From Actinophytocola xinjiangensis (GTDB lineage Bacteria; Actinomycetota; Actinomycetes; Mycobacteriales; Pseudonocardiaceae), in contig NZ_MSIF01000028.1 in NCBI RefSeq assembly GCF_001921215.1, forward strand, positions 1 through 64,000: a stretch of DNA of 64,000 nt, given 5' to 3'. The notes beneath the pieces are model-generated. The model saw only the letters and a list, made by a program, of their open reading frames with translations. It ran no database searches and was not told the origin of the DNA. Shown piece by piece: positions 10,196-19,657 of this stretch. The number at the start of each line of letters is the position of its first letter. Positions within the stretch are counted from its first letter, which is position 1. The position numbers and the translations under genes were made by a program.

Positions 10196-13100
10196 CTAGG
10201 CCTTGGTCACCGAGACCGAGACCGACACGCCGTCCCCGACGGTGCCCGTCGAGCCGTCGGCCGGGCCGTAGGACACCGACTCGGCGAGCGTCTCACCCGC
10301 GATGAACGCCTCGTGCGCCCGGGCCGCCTCGACGACCTCCGGCGGCGCCTGGATGGTCAACGCGATCCGGTCGGCCACGTCCAGCCCCGCCTCGCGCCGC
10401 GCCTGCTGCACGACCCGCACCAGGTCCCGGGCCACGCCCTCGGCCTCCAGGGCCGGGGTCAGCGCGGTGTCCAGCACGACCAGGCCGGAGCCCTCTGGCA
10501 GCTCGGCGGTGGCGCCGGTGTCGGTGGCCACCAGCCGGCGTTGGAACTCGCCGGGCAGCAGCTCGATCCCCGCGGCCACCACGGTGTCCCCGGAGGTCGT
10601 CCACTCCCCCGCCTTGACCGCGCGGATCACCTTCTGCGTGTCGGCCCCCAGCCGGGGCCCGCAGGCGCGGGCGTTGACCACCAGCTCGAAGTGGCCGTGC
10701 GCGGCGACGTCGGTGGTCAGCGTGACCTCCTTGACGTTCACCTCGTCGGCGATCAGCGCGGTGAACGGCTCCAGCACCCGCGCGTCGGCCGCCGCCACGG
10801 TCAGCGACGCCAGCGGCAGCCGCACCCGCAAGCGGTTGGCCTTGCGCAGCGCCAGCGCCGACGAGCACACCTGCCGCACCCGGTCCATGCCGGTGACCAG
10901 GGCGTCGTCGGCCGGCAGCTCGTCGGCCGACGGCCAGTCGGCCAGGTGCACCGACCGCTCGCCGGTCAGCCCCCGCCACACCGCCTCGGTGGTCAGCGGC
11001 AGCAGCGGCGCGGTCAGCCGGGACACGACCTCCAGCACCGTGTGCAGGGTGTCGATGGCGTCCCGGTCCCCGGCCCAGAACCGGTCCCGCGAGCGGCGGA
11101 CGTACCAGTTGGTCAGCGCCTCCAGGTAGTCCCGCACGCCGGCGCAGGCGCCCGACAGGTCGTAGCGGTCCAGCGCCTCGGTGGTCGAGGCGACCAGCGA
11201 GTGCGTCTTGGCCAGCACGTACCGGTCGAGCACGTGCGGCGAGTCGGTGCGCCAGGTGCCGGTGACGCCCTCGGCGTTGGCGTAGAGCGCCAGGAAGTAC
11301 CAGGTGTTCCACAGCGGCAGCACCGCCTGGCGCACCGCGTCGCGGATACCGCGCTCGGTCACCACCAGGTCGCCGCCGCGCAGGATCGGCGAGGCCATCA
11401 GGAACCAGCGCATCGCGTCCGAGCCGTCACGGCTGAACACCTCGTTGACGTCCGGGTAGTTGCGCCGCGACTTGGACATCTTCTGCCCGTCGTCGCCGAG
11501 CACGATGCCGTGGGCCACGCAGTTGCGGAACGCCGGCCGGTCGAACAGCGCCGTGGCCAGCACGTGCATGGTGTAGAACCAGCCGCGCGTCTGACCGTTG
11601 TACTCGACGATGAAGTCACCCGGGTAGTGGTGCTCGAACCACTCGCGGTTCTCGAACGGGTAGTGCACCTGGGCGTAGGGCATCGACCCGGACTCGAACC
11701 AGCAGTCGAGCACCTCCGGCACCCGCCGCATGGTCGAGGAGCCGGTCGGGTCGTCCGGGTTGGGCCTGGTCAGCTCGTCGACGTGCGGGCGGTGCAGGTC
11801 GGTCGGGCGCACGCCGAAGTCGCGTTCCAGCTCGTCGAGCGAGCCGTAGACGTCGACCCGCGGATAGGCGGGGTCGTCGGAGACCCACACCGGGATCGGC
11901 GAGCCCCAGTACCGGTTGCGGGAGATCGACCAGTCGCGCGCGTTCTCCAGCCACTTGCCGAACTGGCCGTCGCGCACGTGCCCCGGCACCCAGTTGATCT
12001 CCTGGTTCAGCTCGACCATCCGGTCGCGGAACTGGGTGACCGCCACGAACCAGGAGGAGACCGCGCGCTGGATCAGCGGCTCGCCGCAGCGCCAGCAGTG
12101 CGGGTACGGGTGGTCGTAGGTCTCGTGGCGCAGCAGCGAACCGGCGGCCCGCAGGTCGCGGATGATCTGGCTGTTGGCCTCGAAGACGTGCAGGCCCGCG
12201 TAGGGCGGCACGGTGGCGTCGAACCGGCCGGCGGGGTCGACCGGCGTGACCGGGGCGATCCCGGCGGCGTCGGTGACGACCTTGTCCTCCTCACCGTAGG
12301 CCGGCGCGATGTGCACGATGCCGGTGCCGTCCTCGGTGGTCACGTAGTCGGCGGCGAGCACCTGGTGGGCGTTGGCGGTGCCGGCGAAGAAGTCGAACGG
12401 CGGCGTGTAGCGGCGGCCCAGCAGGTCGGCGCCCTTGTACCGGGCCAGCACCGGCGGGTCCTCGCCCAGCTCACGGGCGTAGGCGGCGACCCTGGCCTCG
12501 GCGAGAACGTACTTCTCGCCCTCGTGCTCGACGGTCACGTAGTCCACGTCGGGGTGCACGGCGGCGGCCAGGTTGGACGGCAGGGTCCACGGGGTGGTCG
12601 TCCACACCAGGGCCAGCTCACCGGTCTCCAGCCGCAGACCGACGGTGACCGCCGGGTCCTGCCGGTCGCGGTAGGTGTCGTCCATCCGCGTCTCGGTGTT
12701 GGACAGCGGCGTGCCGCAGCGCCAGCAGTACCACAGGACGCGGTACCCCTCGTAGATCAGGCCCTTGTCCCACAAGGACTTGAACGCCCACATGACGCTT
12801 TCCATGAAGTCAAGGTCGAGCGTCTTGTAGTCGTTGTCGAAGTCGACCCAGCGGGCCTGGCGGGTCACGTAGTCGCGCCACTGGTCGGTGTAGCGCAGCA
12901 CCGAGGTGCGGCAGGCGTCGTTGAACGCCGCGACCCCCAGCTCCTCGATCTCGTCCTTGGTCCTGATCCCCAGTTGCTGCTCGGCCTCGAACTCGGCCGG
13001 CAGGCCGTGGCAGTCCCAGCCGAAGCGGCGCTCGACGTGCCTGCCGCGCATGGTCTGGTAGCGCGGCACGACGTCCTTGACGTAGCCGGTCAGCAGGTGC

Positions 13101-13309
13101 CCGTAGTGCGGCAGGCCGTTGGCGAAGGGCGGACCGTCGTAGAAGACGAACTCGTTCGCCCCGTTCTCGCCGGCCGGGTGCGCGTCGACGGACGCGGTGA
13201 ACGTGCGGTCGGTGTCCCAGTAGTCGAGCACGGCCAGTTCGAGCGTCGGGAAGGACGGCTGCGACGCGACACCGTCACCCTCGCCCAGCTGCGCCTTGGG
13301 GTAAGCCAT
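10196..13309 (-). CDS. ileS: Isoleucyl-tRNA synthetase
   Basis: A 1037-residue class I synthetase that charges tRNA-Ile in the cytosol. The ATP-binding HIGH-type motif is in [14 protein letters not shown] and the second signature is [14 protein letters not shown] long editing (CP1) insertion lies between them, and the C-terminal domain ends without the zinc finger of short bacterial IleS. The length and layout match the long actinobacterial type. ATG at 13309 ([13 protein letters not shown]) has GAGG upstream; a longer in-frame start at 13387 would run back into the T-box leader and is rejected. Confidence 0.97.
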   Translation of the reverse strand: MAYPKAQLGEGDGVASQPSFPTLELAVLDYWDTDRTFTASVDAHPAGENGANEFVFYDGPPFANGLPHYGHLLTGYVKDVVPRYQTMRGRHVERRFGWDCHGLPAEFEAEQQLGIRTKDEIEELGVAAFNDACRTSVLRYTDQWRDYVTRQARWVDFDNDYKTLDLDFMESVMWAFKSLWDKGLIYEGYRVLWYCWRCGTPLSNTETRMDDTYRDRQDPAVTVGLRLETGELALVWTTTPWTLPSNLAAAVHPDVDYVTVEHEGEKYVLAEARVAAYARELGEDPPVLARYKGADLLGRRYTPPFDFFAGTANAHQVLAADYVTTEDGTGIVHIAPAYGEEDKVVTDAAGIAPVTPVDPAGRFDATVPPYAGLHVFEANSQIIRDLRAAGSLLRHETYDHPYPHCWRCGEPLIQRAVSSWFVAVTQFRDRMVELNQEINWVPGHVRDGQFGKWLENARDWSISRNRYWGSPIPVWVSDDPAYPRVDVYGSLDELERDFGVRPTDLHRPHVDELTRPNPDDPTGSSTMRRVPEVLDCWFESGSMPYAQVHYPFENREWFEHHYPGDFIVEYNGQTRGWFYTMHVLATALFDRPAFRNCVAHGIVLGDDGQKMSKSRRNYPDVNEVFSRDGSDAMRWFLMASPILRGGDLVVTERGIRDAVRQAVLPLWNTWYFLALYANAEGVTGTWRTDSPHVLDRYVLAKTHSLVASTTEALDRYDLSGACAGVRDYLEALTNWYVRRSRDRFWAGDRDAIDTLHTVLEVVSRLTAPLLPLTTEAVWRGLTGERSVHLADWPSADELPADDALVTGMDRVRQVCSSALALRKANRLRVRLPLASLTVAAADARVLEPFTALIADEVNVKEVTLTTDVAAHGHFELVVNARACGPRLGADTQKVIRAVKAGEWTTSGDTVVAAGIELLPGEFQRRLVATDTGATAELPEGSGLVVLDTALTPALEAEGVARDLVRVVQQARREAGLDVADRIALTIQAPPEVVEAARAHEAFIAGETLAESVSYGPADGSTGTVGDGVSVSVSVTKA

Positions 13310-13520
13310 CGAAATCCTCGCGGTCGGTCGTTCCTGTGTGCTGCCACACGGGGACGACTCACGCCGCGGTACCACCCCGTTTGTCACCGTGCGTACACGG
13401 TGGCCACTCGTTGCCGGCTGTCACGGGCCGTCCCGTCCGGTTCTACTGGGGCCTGACGCCCGTTCTTCCGGAGGCTCCCCGGTGATGGCCGGATCAACGC
13501 CGCTGAGCCCAGCGTAACCG
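13310..13520 (-). promoter_or_regulatory. Translational T-box riboswitch (ultrashort stem I), tRNA-Ile responsive
   Basis: The ileS leader on the minus strand holds the T-box core GGGTGGTACCGCGG at about 13365-13378. About 100 nt upstream a very short stem CCGG/CCGG closes a loop CCATCA that shows an ATC isoleucine codon (13484-13486). The following GGGGAGCCTCCGGAAGAACGG is typical of actinobacterial ileS leaders. The region before ATG, with GAGGATTTCG, fits a sequestrator over the ribosome-binding site. Uncharged tRNA-Ile should pair with both elements and free translation. Confidence 0.9.
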
Positions 13521-13538
13521 TCCCGGCAACCGGGTTAC

Positions 13539-14183
13539 TCAGCGGGCGGCCCGGTGCCGGGCGGCGAGCACGGCGTCCGGCCCGCAGTAGGCACACGGGG
13601 TGAAGCCGAGCTGGCGGGCCTCGTTGACCGGCAGCGGGAGCGTCGGCCGGTCACCCAGCCAGCCGCAGCTGGCGAGGTGGTACCGGGGGTGTTCGTCCAC
13701 CACCCGGACCTCGGCCGTCAGCTCCGAGACCACCAGCAGGTCGGCGGCGTCGGTCGGTTCCTCGGCCGGCTCCTCGTCGACCGTGGGCACCACGACCGGC
13801 GCCTGCTGGATCGTCTGTTCGACCAGCGACTCCGGTCCGGCGACCGCCGGCTCGGACAGTTCCGTGACCGGCTCCGGTTCGAGGGACCGTTGGACGAACG
13901 GCTCCTCCACCGGCTCACGCGCCGGTTCCCGGATCGGTTCACGGACCGGTTCGAGGATCTGCTCGTGGAACTCGGCCGGCGGAGCCGGTGGCCGCCTCTT
14001 GGCGACCACCGCCGGCGTGGCCGCCCGCCGTCGCCGGGCGCCGAGCCAGTCGGCGATCAGCAGGACGGCGGCGACCACGCTGATGGTGACCGAGATCCAC
14101 GCCCAGATGGTGTTGGCCGTGGTGAGGGCGGCGATCAGCAGACCGAGCGCGGCCACCACCAAGGCCAGGACGATGTACAGCAC
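13539..14183 (-). CDS. Membrane protein with acidic linker and C-terminal Cys-rich motif
   Basis: A 214-residue protein. Two transmembrane helices occupy residues 1-48 (MLYIVLALVVAALGLLIAAL...), followed by a basic patch (GARRRR). Residues 65-155 are a Glu/Pro-rich linker with repeats such as REPIREPAREP. The C-terminus ends in RYHLASCGWLG, then GFTPCAYCGPDAVLAARHR, which may bind a metal or form a disulfide. No function is known. It lies between wag31 and ileS on the same strand, a position where actinobacteria often carry a small membrane protein. Confidence 0.75.
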   Translation of the reverse strand: MLYIVLALVVAALGLLIAALTTANTIWAWISVTISVVAAVLLIADWLGARRRRAATPAVVAKRRPPAPPAEFHEQILEPVREPIREPAREPVEEPFVQRSLEPEPVTELSEPAVAGPESLVEQTIQQAPVVVPTVDEEPAEEPTDAADLLVVSELTAEVRVVDEHPRYHLASCGWLGDRPTLPLPVNEARQLGFTPCAYCGPDAVLAARHRAAR

Positions 14184-14215
14184 GACTTACCCAGCCTGTG
14201 CGCAGCGGATCCGGC

Positions 14216-15040
14216 TCAGCCCGCCTCGGCGGCGCGCGGACCGAAGGCGTAGCCCTGCTGGCTGCCCGACCTGCCGCCTTCCGACGGGTTGGACGGGGCG
14301 GCCGGGCCACGGTCGCCGAGCTCACGCAGGCTGGACTCGAGCAGCATCTTCAACCTGGTCCGGTACTCGCGTTCGAACGTGCGCAGCTCGTCGATCTTCT
14401 TCTCCAGCGCGGTCCGTTCGGTCTGGACCTGGCCGAGTACCTCGGTGTGCTGGCGCTGCGCGTCACGTTCGAGAGCGGTCGCCTTGTCGCGGGCCTGGCG
14501 CTCCAGCGACTCCGCACGCGTGCGGGCGTCGTTGAGCATCGTCTCGGCCCTGGTCCGCGCCTCGTTGACCATCGTGTCCGACTTGGCACGGGCCTCGGAG
14601 AGCAACTGCTCGGACTTGGTCCGCGCCTCGGCGAGCATGCCGTCGGACTCGGCCTTGGCCTCGCCGGTGAGCCGGTCGGCCATCTCCTGGGCCAGGCCGA
14701 GCACCTTGGCAGCCTGGACGTGATGGTCGCCACCGGCCTGGCCGGGCGAGGTCTGCTCGAGGGCGCTCGGCGGCGGCACCGGCGTGAGCCGGCGCGGCTC
14801 GGGAGCCGGTGCGGAGGCGACGTTGCGGCTCGCGTCCTCGATGTCGGCCCTGGCCGACTCGAGCTGCGCGTCGAGCTGCTCGACCTGCGCACGCAGGTCG
14901 TTGTTCTCCTCAATCAGGCGGGAGAGCTCAACCTCGACCAGGTCAAGGAAGGCGTCCACCTCGTCCTCGTTGTAGCCCCGCTTGCCAATGGGAGGCTTGC
15001 TGAACGCGACGTTATGAACGTCAGCGGGGGTCAACGACAT
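14216..15040 (-). CDS. wag31: DivIVA-family polar growth protein Wag31
   Basis: A 274-residue coiled-coil protein that gathers at curved poles and septa and directs polar cell-wall synthesis in actinobacteria. The N-terminal lipid-binding DivIVA domain is clear ([20 protein letters not shown], then [13 protein letters not shown]). An Ala/Pro linker covers about residues 80-110. A long heptad-rich region follows, with repeats of [18 protein letters not shown] and EARTRAETM, to about residue 245, then a short disordered tail. It ends the chain of division genes that begins with mraZ, as usual. Confidence 0.95.
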   Translation of the reverse strand: MSLTPADVHNVAFSKPPIGKRGYNEDEVDAFLDLVEVELSRLIEENNDLRAQVEQLDAQLESARADIEDASRNVASAPAPEPRRLTPVPPPSALEQTSPGQAGGDHHVQAAKVLGLAQEMADRLTGEAKAESDGMLAEARTKSEQLLSEARAKSDTMVNEARTRAETMLNDARTRAESLERQARDKATALERDAQRQHTEVLGQVQTERTALEKKIDELRTFEREYRTRLKMLLESSLRELGDRGPAAPSNPSEGGRSGSQQGYAFGPRAAEAG

Positions 15041-15088
15041 CTGATCACCTCACGCACTCATGGCTGCGGTCCACCCGGGAGGTCCCCA

Positions 15089-15373
15089 TCACCCGGGATA
15101 GGCCAGTCGCATCGCGATGAACACGACCAACAGCAGCACCATAATCGATAGGTCCAGCCCTACGCCCCCGATCCGCACCATCGGGATCAACCGACGGACG
15201 AGACGGACCGGGGGGTCGGTCACTGTGTAGATGGTCTCCAGCGTTACCGCAACCCCGCCGGCCGGGCGCCACTCCCTCGCGAATGCGCGGACGAGCTCCA
15301 CCACGACACGCGCAGTCAGGAACAGCCAGAAGACGAACAGTATCCAATACAAGACAAGCCGCACGGGATCCAC
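15089..15373 (-). CDS. YggT-family membrane protein
   Basis: A 94-residue protein with two hydrophobic segments (residues 5-28, VRLVLYWILFVFWLFLTARV, and residues 72-92) around a central loop. The loop has the family motif TDPPVRLVRRLIP. Members have roles in osmotic tolerance and cell shape but no defined activity. Its place between sepF and wag31 is the conserved actinobacterial order. GTG at 15373 starts the protein; no strong ribosome-binding site is evident. Confidence 0.92.
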   Translation of the reverse strand: MDPVRLVLYWILFVFWLFLTARVVVELVRAFAREWRPAGGVAVTLETIYTVTDPPVRLVRRLIPMVRIGGVGLDLSIMVLLLVVFIAMRLAYPG

Positions 15374-15393
15374 GTTGTCAACTCTGCCATCAC

Positions 15394-16080
15394 TCAGCTT
15401 CGGTTGAGTAACCCGCCCTCGGCAATCCTCCTCTTGTCCTCCGCCGTGGGGTCCACGTTGGGCGGTGAGATCAAGAACACCTTGTTGGTGACCTTGTCCA
15501 TCGCCCCTCGCAGAGCGAAGGCCAGACCGGCCGAGAAGTCGACCAGACGCTTGGCGTCCGCGTCGTCCATCTCGGTCAGGTTGATGATCACCGGGGTACC
15601 GTCGCGGTAGTGCTCCCCGATGGTCCTGGCCTCGGCGAAGCTGGTCGGGTGGAGGGTCACGATCCGGGCCATCGGGTAGCCGCTGGCGACCGGCGCGGAG
15701 GCCGGTTCCGGCCGGGGCCGGGGCGAGGGCGCGCGGGTCGGCTCGACCGCCAGCGCACCCTGGACCGGAGCCTCCGACCAGGCAGGACGGGACCGTCCGG
15801 CGGGCCGCTGCGGAAAGTCCGCCCGCCCGCTCAGCTCAGAGTCCAACCGCTCATCGAACCGTTCGTCGCTCATTTCACCCCGGTAGGCGCGCCGCCCGGC
15901 GAACCCACGACGGTCCTCCGGATACGGGTCGTAGTCGTCGCCGTCCGCCGGATAGTCTTGCCGGCGGTAACCCCGTCGGTACTCCATGGCACCATCATCG
16001 AGGTCGTCCAGGTCATAGCCGTCGTACTCGTCGGCGGGGACCATTCCGAAGTAGGCCTTCAGCTTCTGCAAAGTGCCCAT
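15394..16080 (-). CDS. sepF: Cell division protein SepF
   Basis: A 228-residue protein that links FtsZ filaments to the membrane; in actinobacteria without FtsA it is the likely main anchor. The N-terminus MGTLQKLKAYFGMVP is the membrane-binding amphipathic helix. A charged disordered linker (DYDGYDLDDLDDG..., Arg/Pro-rich) runs to about residue 135. The C-terminal FtsZ-binding domain starts at ARIVTLHPTSFAEARTI and includes GTPVIINLTEMDDADAKRLV and FLISPPNVDPT. It lies between yggS and yggT on the same strand. Confidence 0.96.
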   Translation of the reverse strand: MGTLQKLKAYFGMVPADEYDGYDLDDLDDGAMEYRRGYRRQDYPADGDDYDPYPEDRRGFAGRRAYRGEMSDERFDERLDSELSGRADFPQRPAGRSRPAWSEAPVQGALAVEPTRAPSPRPRPEPASAPVASGYPMARIVTLHPTSFAEARTIGEHYRDGTPVIINLTEMDDADAKRLVDFSAGLAFALRGAMDKVTNKVFLISPPNVDPTAEDKRRIAEGGLLNRS

Positions 16081-16126
16081 ACCCCTGCCCTCGATTACCT
16101 CGTACCTCGCGGCTCGGCGAAACGTG

Positions 16127-16858
16127 TTAGGGGGAGGCTAGCCGGCGGGTACCGAGCAGCGCGGTTCCGACACGCACGCAGGTGGAACCGTGAGTAATCG
16201 CGGCCTCGAGATCGTTGGTCATCCCGGCCGACAGTTCGGTGGCCTCCGGGTGATCTTCGCGCAGCCGGTCAGCGGCCTCGGCGAGGCGTCCGAAGGCCTC
16301 CTGCGGGGTCATCGTGAGCGGTGCCACGGCCATGATCCCCCGCAGTCGCAATTCACTCCTTCGAGTGATCGAGTCGGCCAGCGCGCCGAGCGTGCCGAGC
16401 GGCTGACCGCCGCGCGCGGGGTCGCCGTCGATGCTCACCTGGACGAGGACGTCCAGCGGCCCGGTGCGCTCACCGGCCTCGATGGCGTTGCCGGTGGCCC
16501 TGGCCAGCGCGTCGGCCAGGCGGTCGGAGTCGACCGACTGGACCTCGGCCGCCCAGCGCACCACCGAGCGCGCCTTGTTCCGCTGCAACCGGCCGACCAT
16601 GTGCCACCGGACGGGCGCCTCCGGGCGCAGCTCCCGCAGCTCGGCGGCCTTGTCGACGGCCTCCTGCTCGCGGTTCTCGGCGAGGTCGACCATGCCGAGG
16701 TCACACAGCAGGGCGGCGTCGGTGACCGGGAAGGTCTTGGTCACGGCGAGCAACCGGACCTGCTCCGGCGCGCGGCCGGCGGCCCGGCAGGCGTCGTCGA
16801 TCCTGGTCCGGACCTCGGCCAGCGCCTCGGCCAGCTCGGCCCGTCGCTGCTCGGTCAC
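16127..16858 (-). CDS. YggS/PROSC-type PLP homeostasis protein
   Basis: A 243-residue fold-type III PLP-binding protein that buffers free pyridoxal phosphate and affects amino acid pools; no catalytic reaction is established. The PLP lysine is in LLAVTKTFPVTD. ENREQEAVDKA and WHMVGRLQRNKAR are standard family blocks, and the C-terminal SAGMTNDLEAAI and GSTCVRVGTALLG bind phosphate. Its GTG overlaps the pgeF stop by 4 bp. Confidence 0.95.
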   Translation of the reverse strand: MTEQRRAELAEALAEVRTRIDDACRAAGRAPEQVRLLAVTKTFPVTDAALLCDLGMVDLAENREQEAVDKAAELRELRPEAPVRWHMVGRLQRNKARSVVRWAAEVQSVDSDRLADALARATGNAIEAGERTGPLDVLVQVSIDGDPARGGQPLGTLGALADSITRRSELRLRGIMAVAPLTMTPQEAFGRLAEAADRLREDHPEATELSAGMTNDLEAAITHGSTCVRVGTALLGTRRLASP

Positions 16859-17586
16859 GCGGCACCGTCCCGTTCGAGCCAGGTGACGGCGGCCAATCGC
16901 CCAGTGGTCCCCTCCCTGCGGTGACTGAACAAGGTTGTGTCCTCAACGGTGCACCGGGGGTCGATCCCGATCTTGGCCACGCCCGCGTCGGCGAGCTGGC
17001 GCCACAGCCCCGCGCGCAGGTCGAGGCCGGGCGTCCCGGCCCGGGTCTTCGTGGCGCTGCCCGGCAGATGGGCCTCGACGTCGGCCCGCATGGCGGCCGG
17101 GACCTCGTAGCACTCCCCGCACACCGACGGGCCGAGCAGCACCTCGATCCGGTCCACCGCCGCCCCCGCCCGCACCATCGCGTCCAGCGCGGCGGTCAGC
17201 ACCCCGACCCGGGCACCGACCCGGCCGGCGTGGGCCGCGCCGACGACCCCGGCGACGGGGTCGGCGAGCAGCACGGGAACACAGTCGGCGCACAGCGCGA
17301 CCAGCGCGAGACCGGGCTCGGCGGTCACCAGCGCGTCGGTCGCCTCGACGGCCTCGGCCCGGGGTCCGGTGACGATCTCGGCGTTGCGGCCGTGGACCTG
17401 CTCCATCCAGACCAGGTGATCACGGCGCAGACCCAGCTCGTCGGCCAGCCGGTGGCGGTTGGCGGTCACCGCCGACGGGTCGTCGCCGACCCCGGCACCG
17501 AGGTTGAAGGTGTCGTACGGCGACGTCGACCGTCCACCGGCGCGGGTCGTCACGACCCGCCTGATGCGGTTAGCAGGCTCACTCAC
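16855..17586 (-). CDS. pgeF: Peptidoglycan editing factor PgeF (laccase-domain, YfiH-like)
   Basis: A 243-residue single-domain protein. The family removes wrongly incorporated residues (for example L-Ser in place of L-Ala) from muropeptide precursors. The three metal or catalytic positions are visible: His in EQVHGRN, Cys in LCADCVPVLL, and His in GAAHAGRVG. The usual AAHAGWRG reads AAHAGRVG here, a change next to the conserved His. CGECYEV and the C-terminal DTTLFSHRREG fit the family. It lies between ftsZ and yggS with a 4-bp overlap to yggS. Confidence 0.93.
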   Translation of the reverse strand: MSEPANRIRRVVTTRAGGRSTSPYDTFNLGAGVGDDPSAVTANRHRLADELGLRRDHLVWMEQVHGRNAEIVTGPRAEAVEATDALVTAEPGLALVALCADCVPVLLADPVAGVVGAAHAGRVGARVGVLTAALDAMVRAGAAVDRIEVLLGPSVCGECYEVPAAMRADVEAHLPGSATKTRAGTPGLDLRAGLWRQLADAGVAKIGIDPRCTVEDTTLFSHRREGTTGRLAAVTWLERDGAA

Positions 17587-17595
17587 GAGGTGAGG

Positions 17596-18912
17596 CTACC
17601 GGCGCATGAACGGCGGAACATCCACTTCGTCGTCGGGCTCGTCGGTCACCGGCACGGCGCGGCCCGGCAGGCCGCCCTGGGTGCCCGGCGCCGGCCGGCG
17701 CTGCTGGGCCGCCGGCGGCACGGTGCCACCCATCGGGTTGGCGCCGCTGACCGTGCCACCCATCGGGTTGTTCGGGTAGCCGCCGACGGCCTGCCGCTGC
17801 GGCGGTGCCGTCTGCTGCTGGTCGTGCCCGGGGTGCGGTTGGGGCTGCGGCGTCGGCTCGATGGCCTGCACCGGGGGCTCCGGCGCGGGCACCGGCTCGG
17901 GCGGGGTCTGGGCGACCGGGGCGCGTGAGCTGACCATCGTCGGGTCGAGCTTCTTGTGCGTCGGGGTGCCGGCGTCGAACCCGGCGGCGATCACGGTGAC
18001 CCGAACCTCGTCGCCGAGGGAGTCGTCGATCACCGTTCCGAAGATGATGTTGGCCTCGGGGTGCGCGGACTCCTGGACCAGCGAGGCGGACTCGTTGATC
18101 TCGAACAGGCCGAGGTCGGACCCGCCGGCGATGGCCAGCAGGACGCCGTGGGCCCCGTCCATGGAGGCCTCCAGCAGCGGCGAGTTGATCGCCTTCTGCG
18201 CGGCCTGGACGGCCCGGCCCTCCCCTCTGGCCGACCCGATACCCATCAACGCGCTGCCGGCGCCGGACATGACGCTCTTCACGTCGGCGAAGTCCAGGTT
18301 GATCAGACCGGGGGTGGTGATCAGGTCGGTGATGCCCTGCACACCGGAGAGCAGCACCTCGTCGGCCGAGCGGAACGCGTCCATCAGCGAGACGCCGATG
18401 TCGCCGAGCTGCAGCAGCCGGTCGTTGGGGATGACGATGAGCGTGTCGCACTCGTTGCGCAGCTCGTTGATCCCGTCCTCGGCCTGCTTGGCCCGGCGCT
18501 TGCCCTCGAAGGCGAACGGGCGGGTGACCACACCGATGGTCAGCGCGCCGAGCTTGCGGGCGATCGACGCGACGACCGGCGCGCCGCCGGTGCCGGTGCC
18601 GCCGCCCTCGCCGGCGGTCACGAAGACCATGTCGGCGCCCTTGAGGACCTCCTCGATCTCCTCGCGGTGGTCCTCGGCGGCCTTGTGCCCGACCTCCGGG
18701 TTGGCACCGGCGCCCAGACCACGGGTCAGCTCGCGGCCGATGTCCAGCTTGACGTCGGCGTCGGACATGAGCAGCGCCTGGGCGTCGGTGTTCACCGCGA
18801 TGAACTCGACGCCCTTCAGGCCGACCTCGATCATGCGGTTGACGGCGTTGACCCCACCGCCGCCGATGCCGACGACTTTGATCACCGCCAGGTAGTTGTG
18901 CGGGGGCGTCAT
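17596..18912 (-). CDS. ftsZ: Cell division GTPase FtsZ
   Basis: A 438-residue tubulin-like GTPase that forms the cytokinetic ring. The GTPase domain starts at [19 protein letters not shown], the G-box is [13 protein letters not shown], and the T7 loop carries [10 protein letters not shown]. The C-terminal linker (about residues 315-425) is Pro/Gln-rich and holds a tandem [19 protein letters not shown]. The tail [12 protein letters not shown] is the peptide that binds SepF and other partners. ATG at 18912 has AGGAAGGCGG upstream; an earlier in-frame start at 18933 is less likely. Confidence 0.98.
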   Translation of the reverse strand: MTPPHNYLAVIKVVGIGGGGVNAVNRMIEVGLKGVEFIAVNTDAQALLMSDADVKLDIGRELTRGLGAGANPEVGHKAAEDHREEIEEVLKGADMVFVTAGEGGGTGTGGAPVVASIARKLGALTIGVVTRPFAFEGKRRAKQAEDGINELRNECDTLIVIPNDRLLQLGDIGVSLMDAFRSADEVLLSGVQGITDLITTPGLINLDFADVKSVMSGAGSALMGIGSARGEGRAVQAAQKAINSPLLEASMDGAHGVLLAIAGGSDLGLFEINESASLVQESAHPEANIIFGTVIDDSLGDEVRVTVIAAGFDAGTPTHKKLDPTMVSSRAPVAQTPPEPVPAPEPPVQAIEPTPQPQPHPGHDQQQTAPPQRQAVGGYPNNPMGGTVSGANPMGGTVPPAAQQRRPAPGTQGGLPGRAVPVTDEPDDEVDVPPFMRR

Positions 18913-18989
18913 CGGATCCGCCTTCCTGATCAAACTCGCGTACTGCCCTACAAACCCCGACCCGTCACGAGCCGAACGGAACCCTGAAC

Positions 18990-19017
18990 CTCAACAAGAG
19001 ACTTAGAGTTATGTCAA
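18990..19017 (-). promoter_or_regulatory. Candidate ftsZ promoter region
   Basis: On the minus strand a consensus -35 TTGACA (19012-19017) begins TTGACATAACTCTAAGTC, about 100 bp before ftsZ. It is the only AT-richer stretch in a 250-bp gap. A clear -10 at 17-18 bp spacing is not seen; TGAGGT is the nearest. The gap from 18913 to 19162 otherwise holds no gene. Confidence 0.45.
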
Positions 19018-19162
19018 GCCCTGACGTCGAATACAGGACGGTAGGCATCGACGGACCCCGATTCCAGCCGCCACGCCGAATGGTTGCGGTGTTGTGCGTC
19101 CAATCGCTCTACACCACCCGATAGTTCGGCGGCTGTCCAGAACCCCTCGATTCCCGCCCCGG

Positions 19163-19657
19163 TCACTCCCCGGTGGAACCGTCGGCCGACTCCCGCAGCA
19201 GATCCAGGTGGCCGGCGTGCCGGCCGGTCTCCTCGACCATGTGGATCAGCACCCAGCGCAGGTTCACCGGGCCGTCGCGGTGCTGACCCTCGGCGTCCAG
19301 CGCCAACCCGGCCGCCACCGCACGGCTCACCGCGCACTGCCGCTCGTAGTCCGCGACCACCTCCGCCAGCGGCCGGTCGTGGCCCTCGCGGAACTCGGCG
19401 TCGCGGTCGACGGCCAGCCGCGCCGCCCACGGGTCGTCCTGCCCGTCCAGCACCCGGCAGAACCAGGCGTGCTCCACATAGGTCAGATGGGCGACGATCC
19501 CGGCCACGGTCGTCAGCGGCGAGGAGTCCAGCAGCGGACGGCGGGCCTGCTCGTCGGTCAGACCGCTGGCCTTGAGCACGACCGTCGCGCGCAGGAAGTC
19601 CAGGAAACCGTCCAGCTGCGGGCGTTCGTCGCCGGTCCTCGGCGCCTCGGGCCGCAT
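19163..19657 (-). CDS. DinB-superfamily (DUF664-like) putative metal-dependent transferase
   Basis: A 164-residue four-helix-bundle protein. Conserved histidines fall where the DinB/YfiT superfamily binds its metal: HLTYVEHAWFCRVLDG and HMVEETGRHAGHLDLLRE. Actinobacterial relatives include mycothiol-dependent S-transferases, so thiol conjugation is possible but not shown. ATG at 19657 shares the ATGA overlap with the ftsQ stop, so it is locked into the division operon between ftsQ and ftsZ. This is not part of the usual dcw set. Confidence 0.88.
   Translation of the reverse strand: MRPEAPRTGDERPQLDGFLDFLRATVVLKASGLTDEQARRPLLDSSPLTTVAGIVAHLTYVEHAWFCRVLDGQDDPWAARLAVDRDAEFREGHDRPLAEVVADYERQCAVSRAVAAGLALDAEGQHRDGPVNLRWVLIHMVEETGRHAGHLDLLRESADGSTGE

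Noticed and set aside
13310-13387. An IleS N-terminal extension from 13387
   Set aside because: The extra codons translate the T-box core, and a ribosome-binding site supports ATG at 13309.
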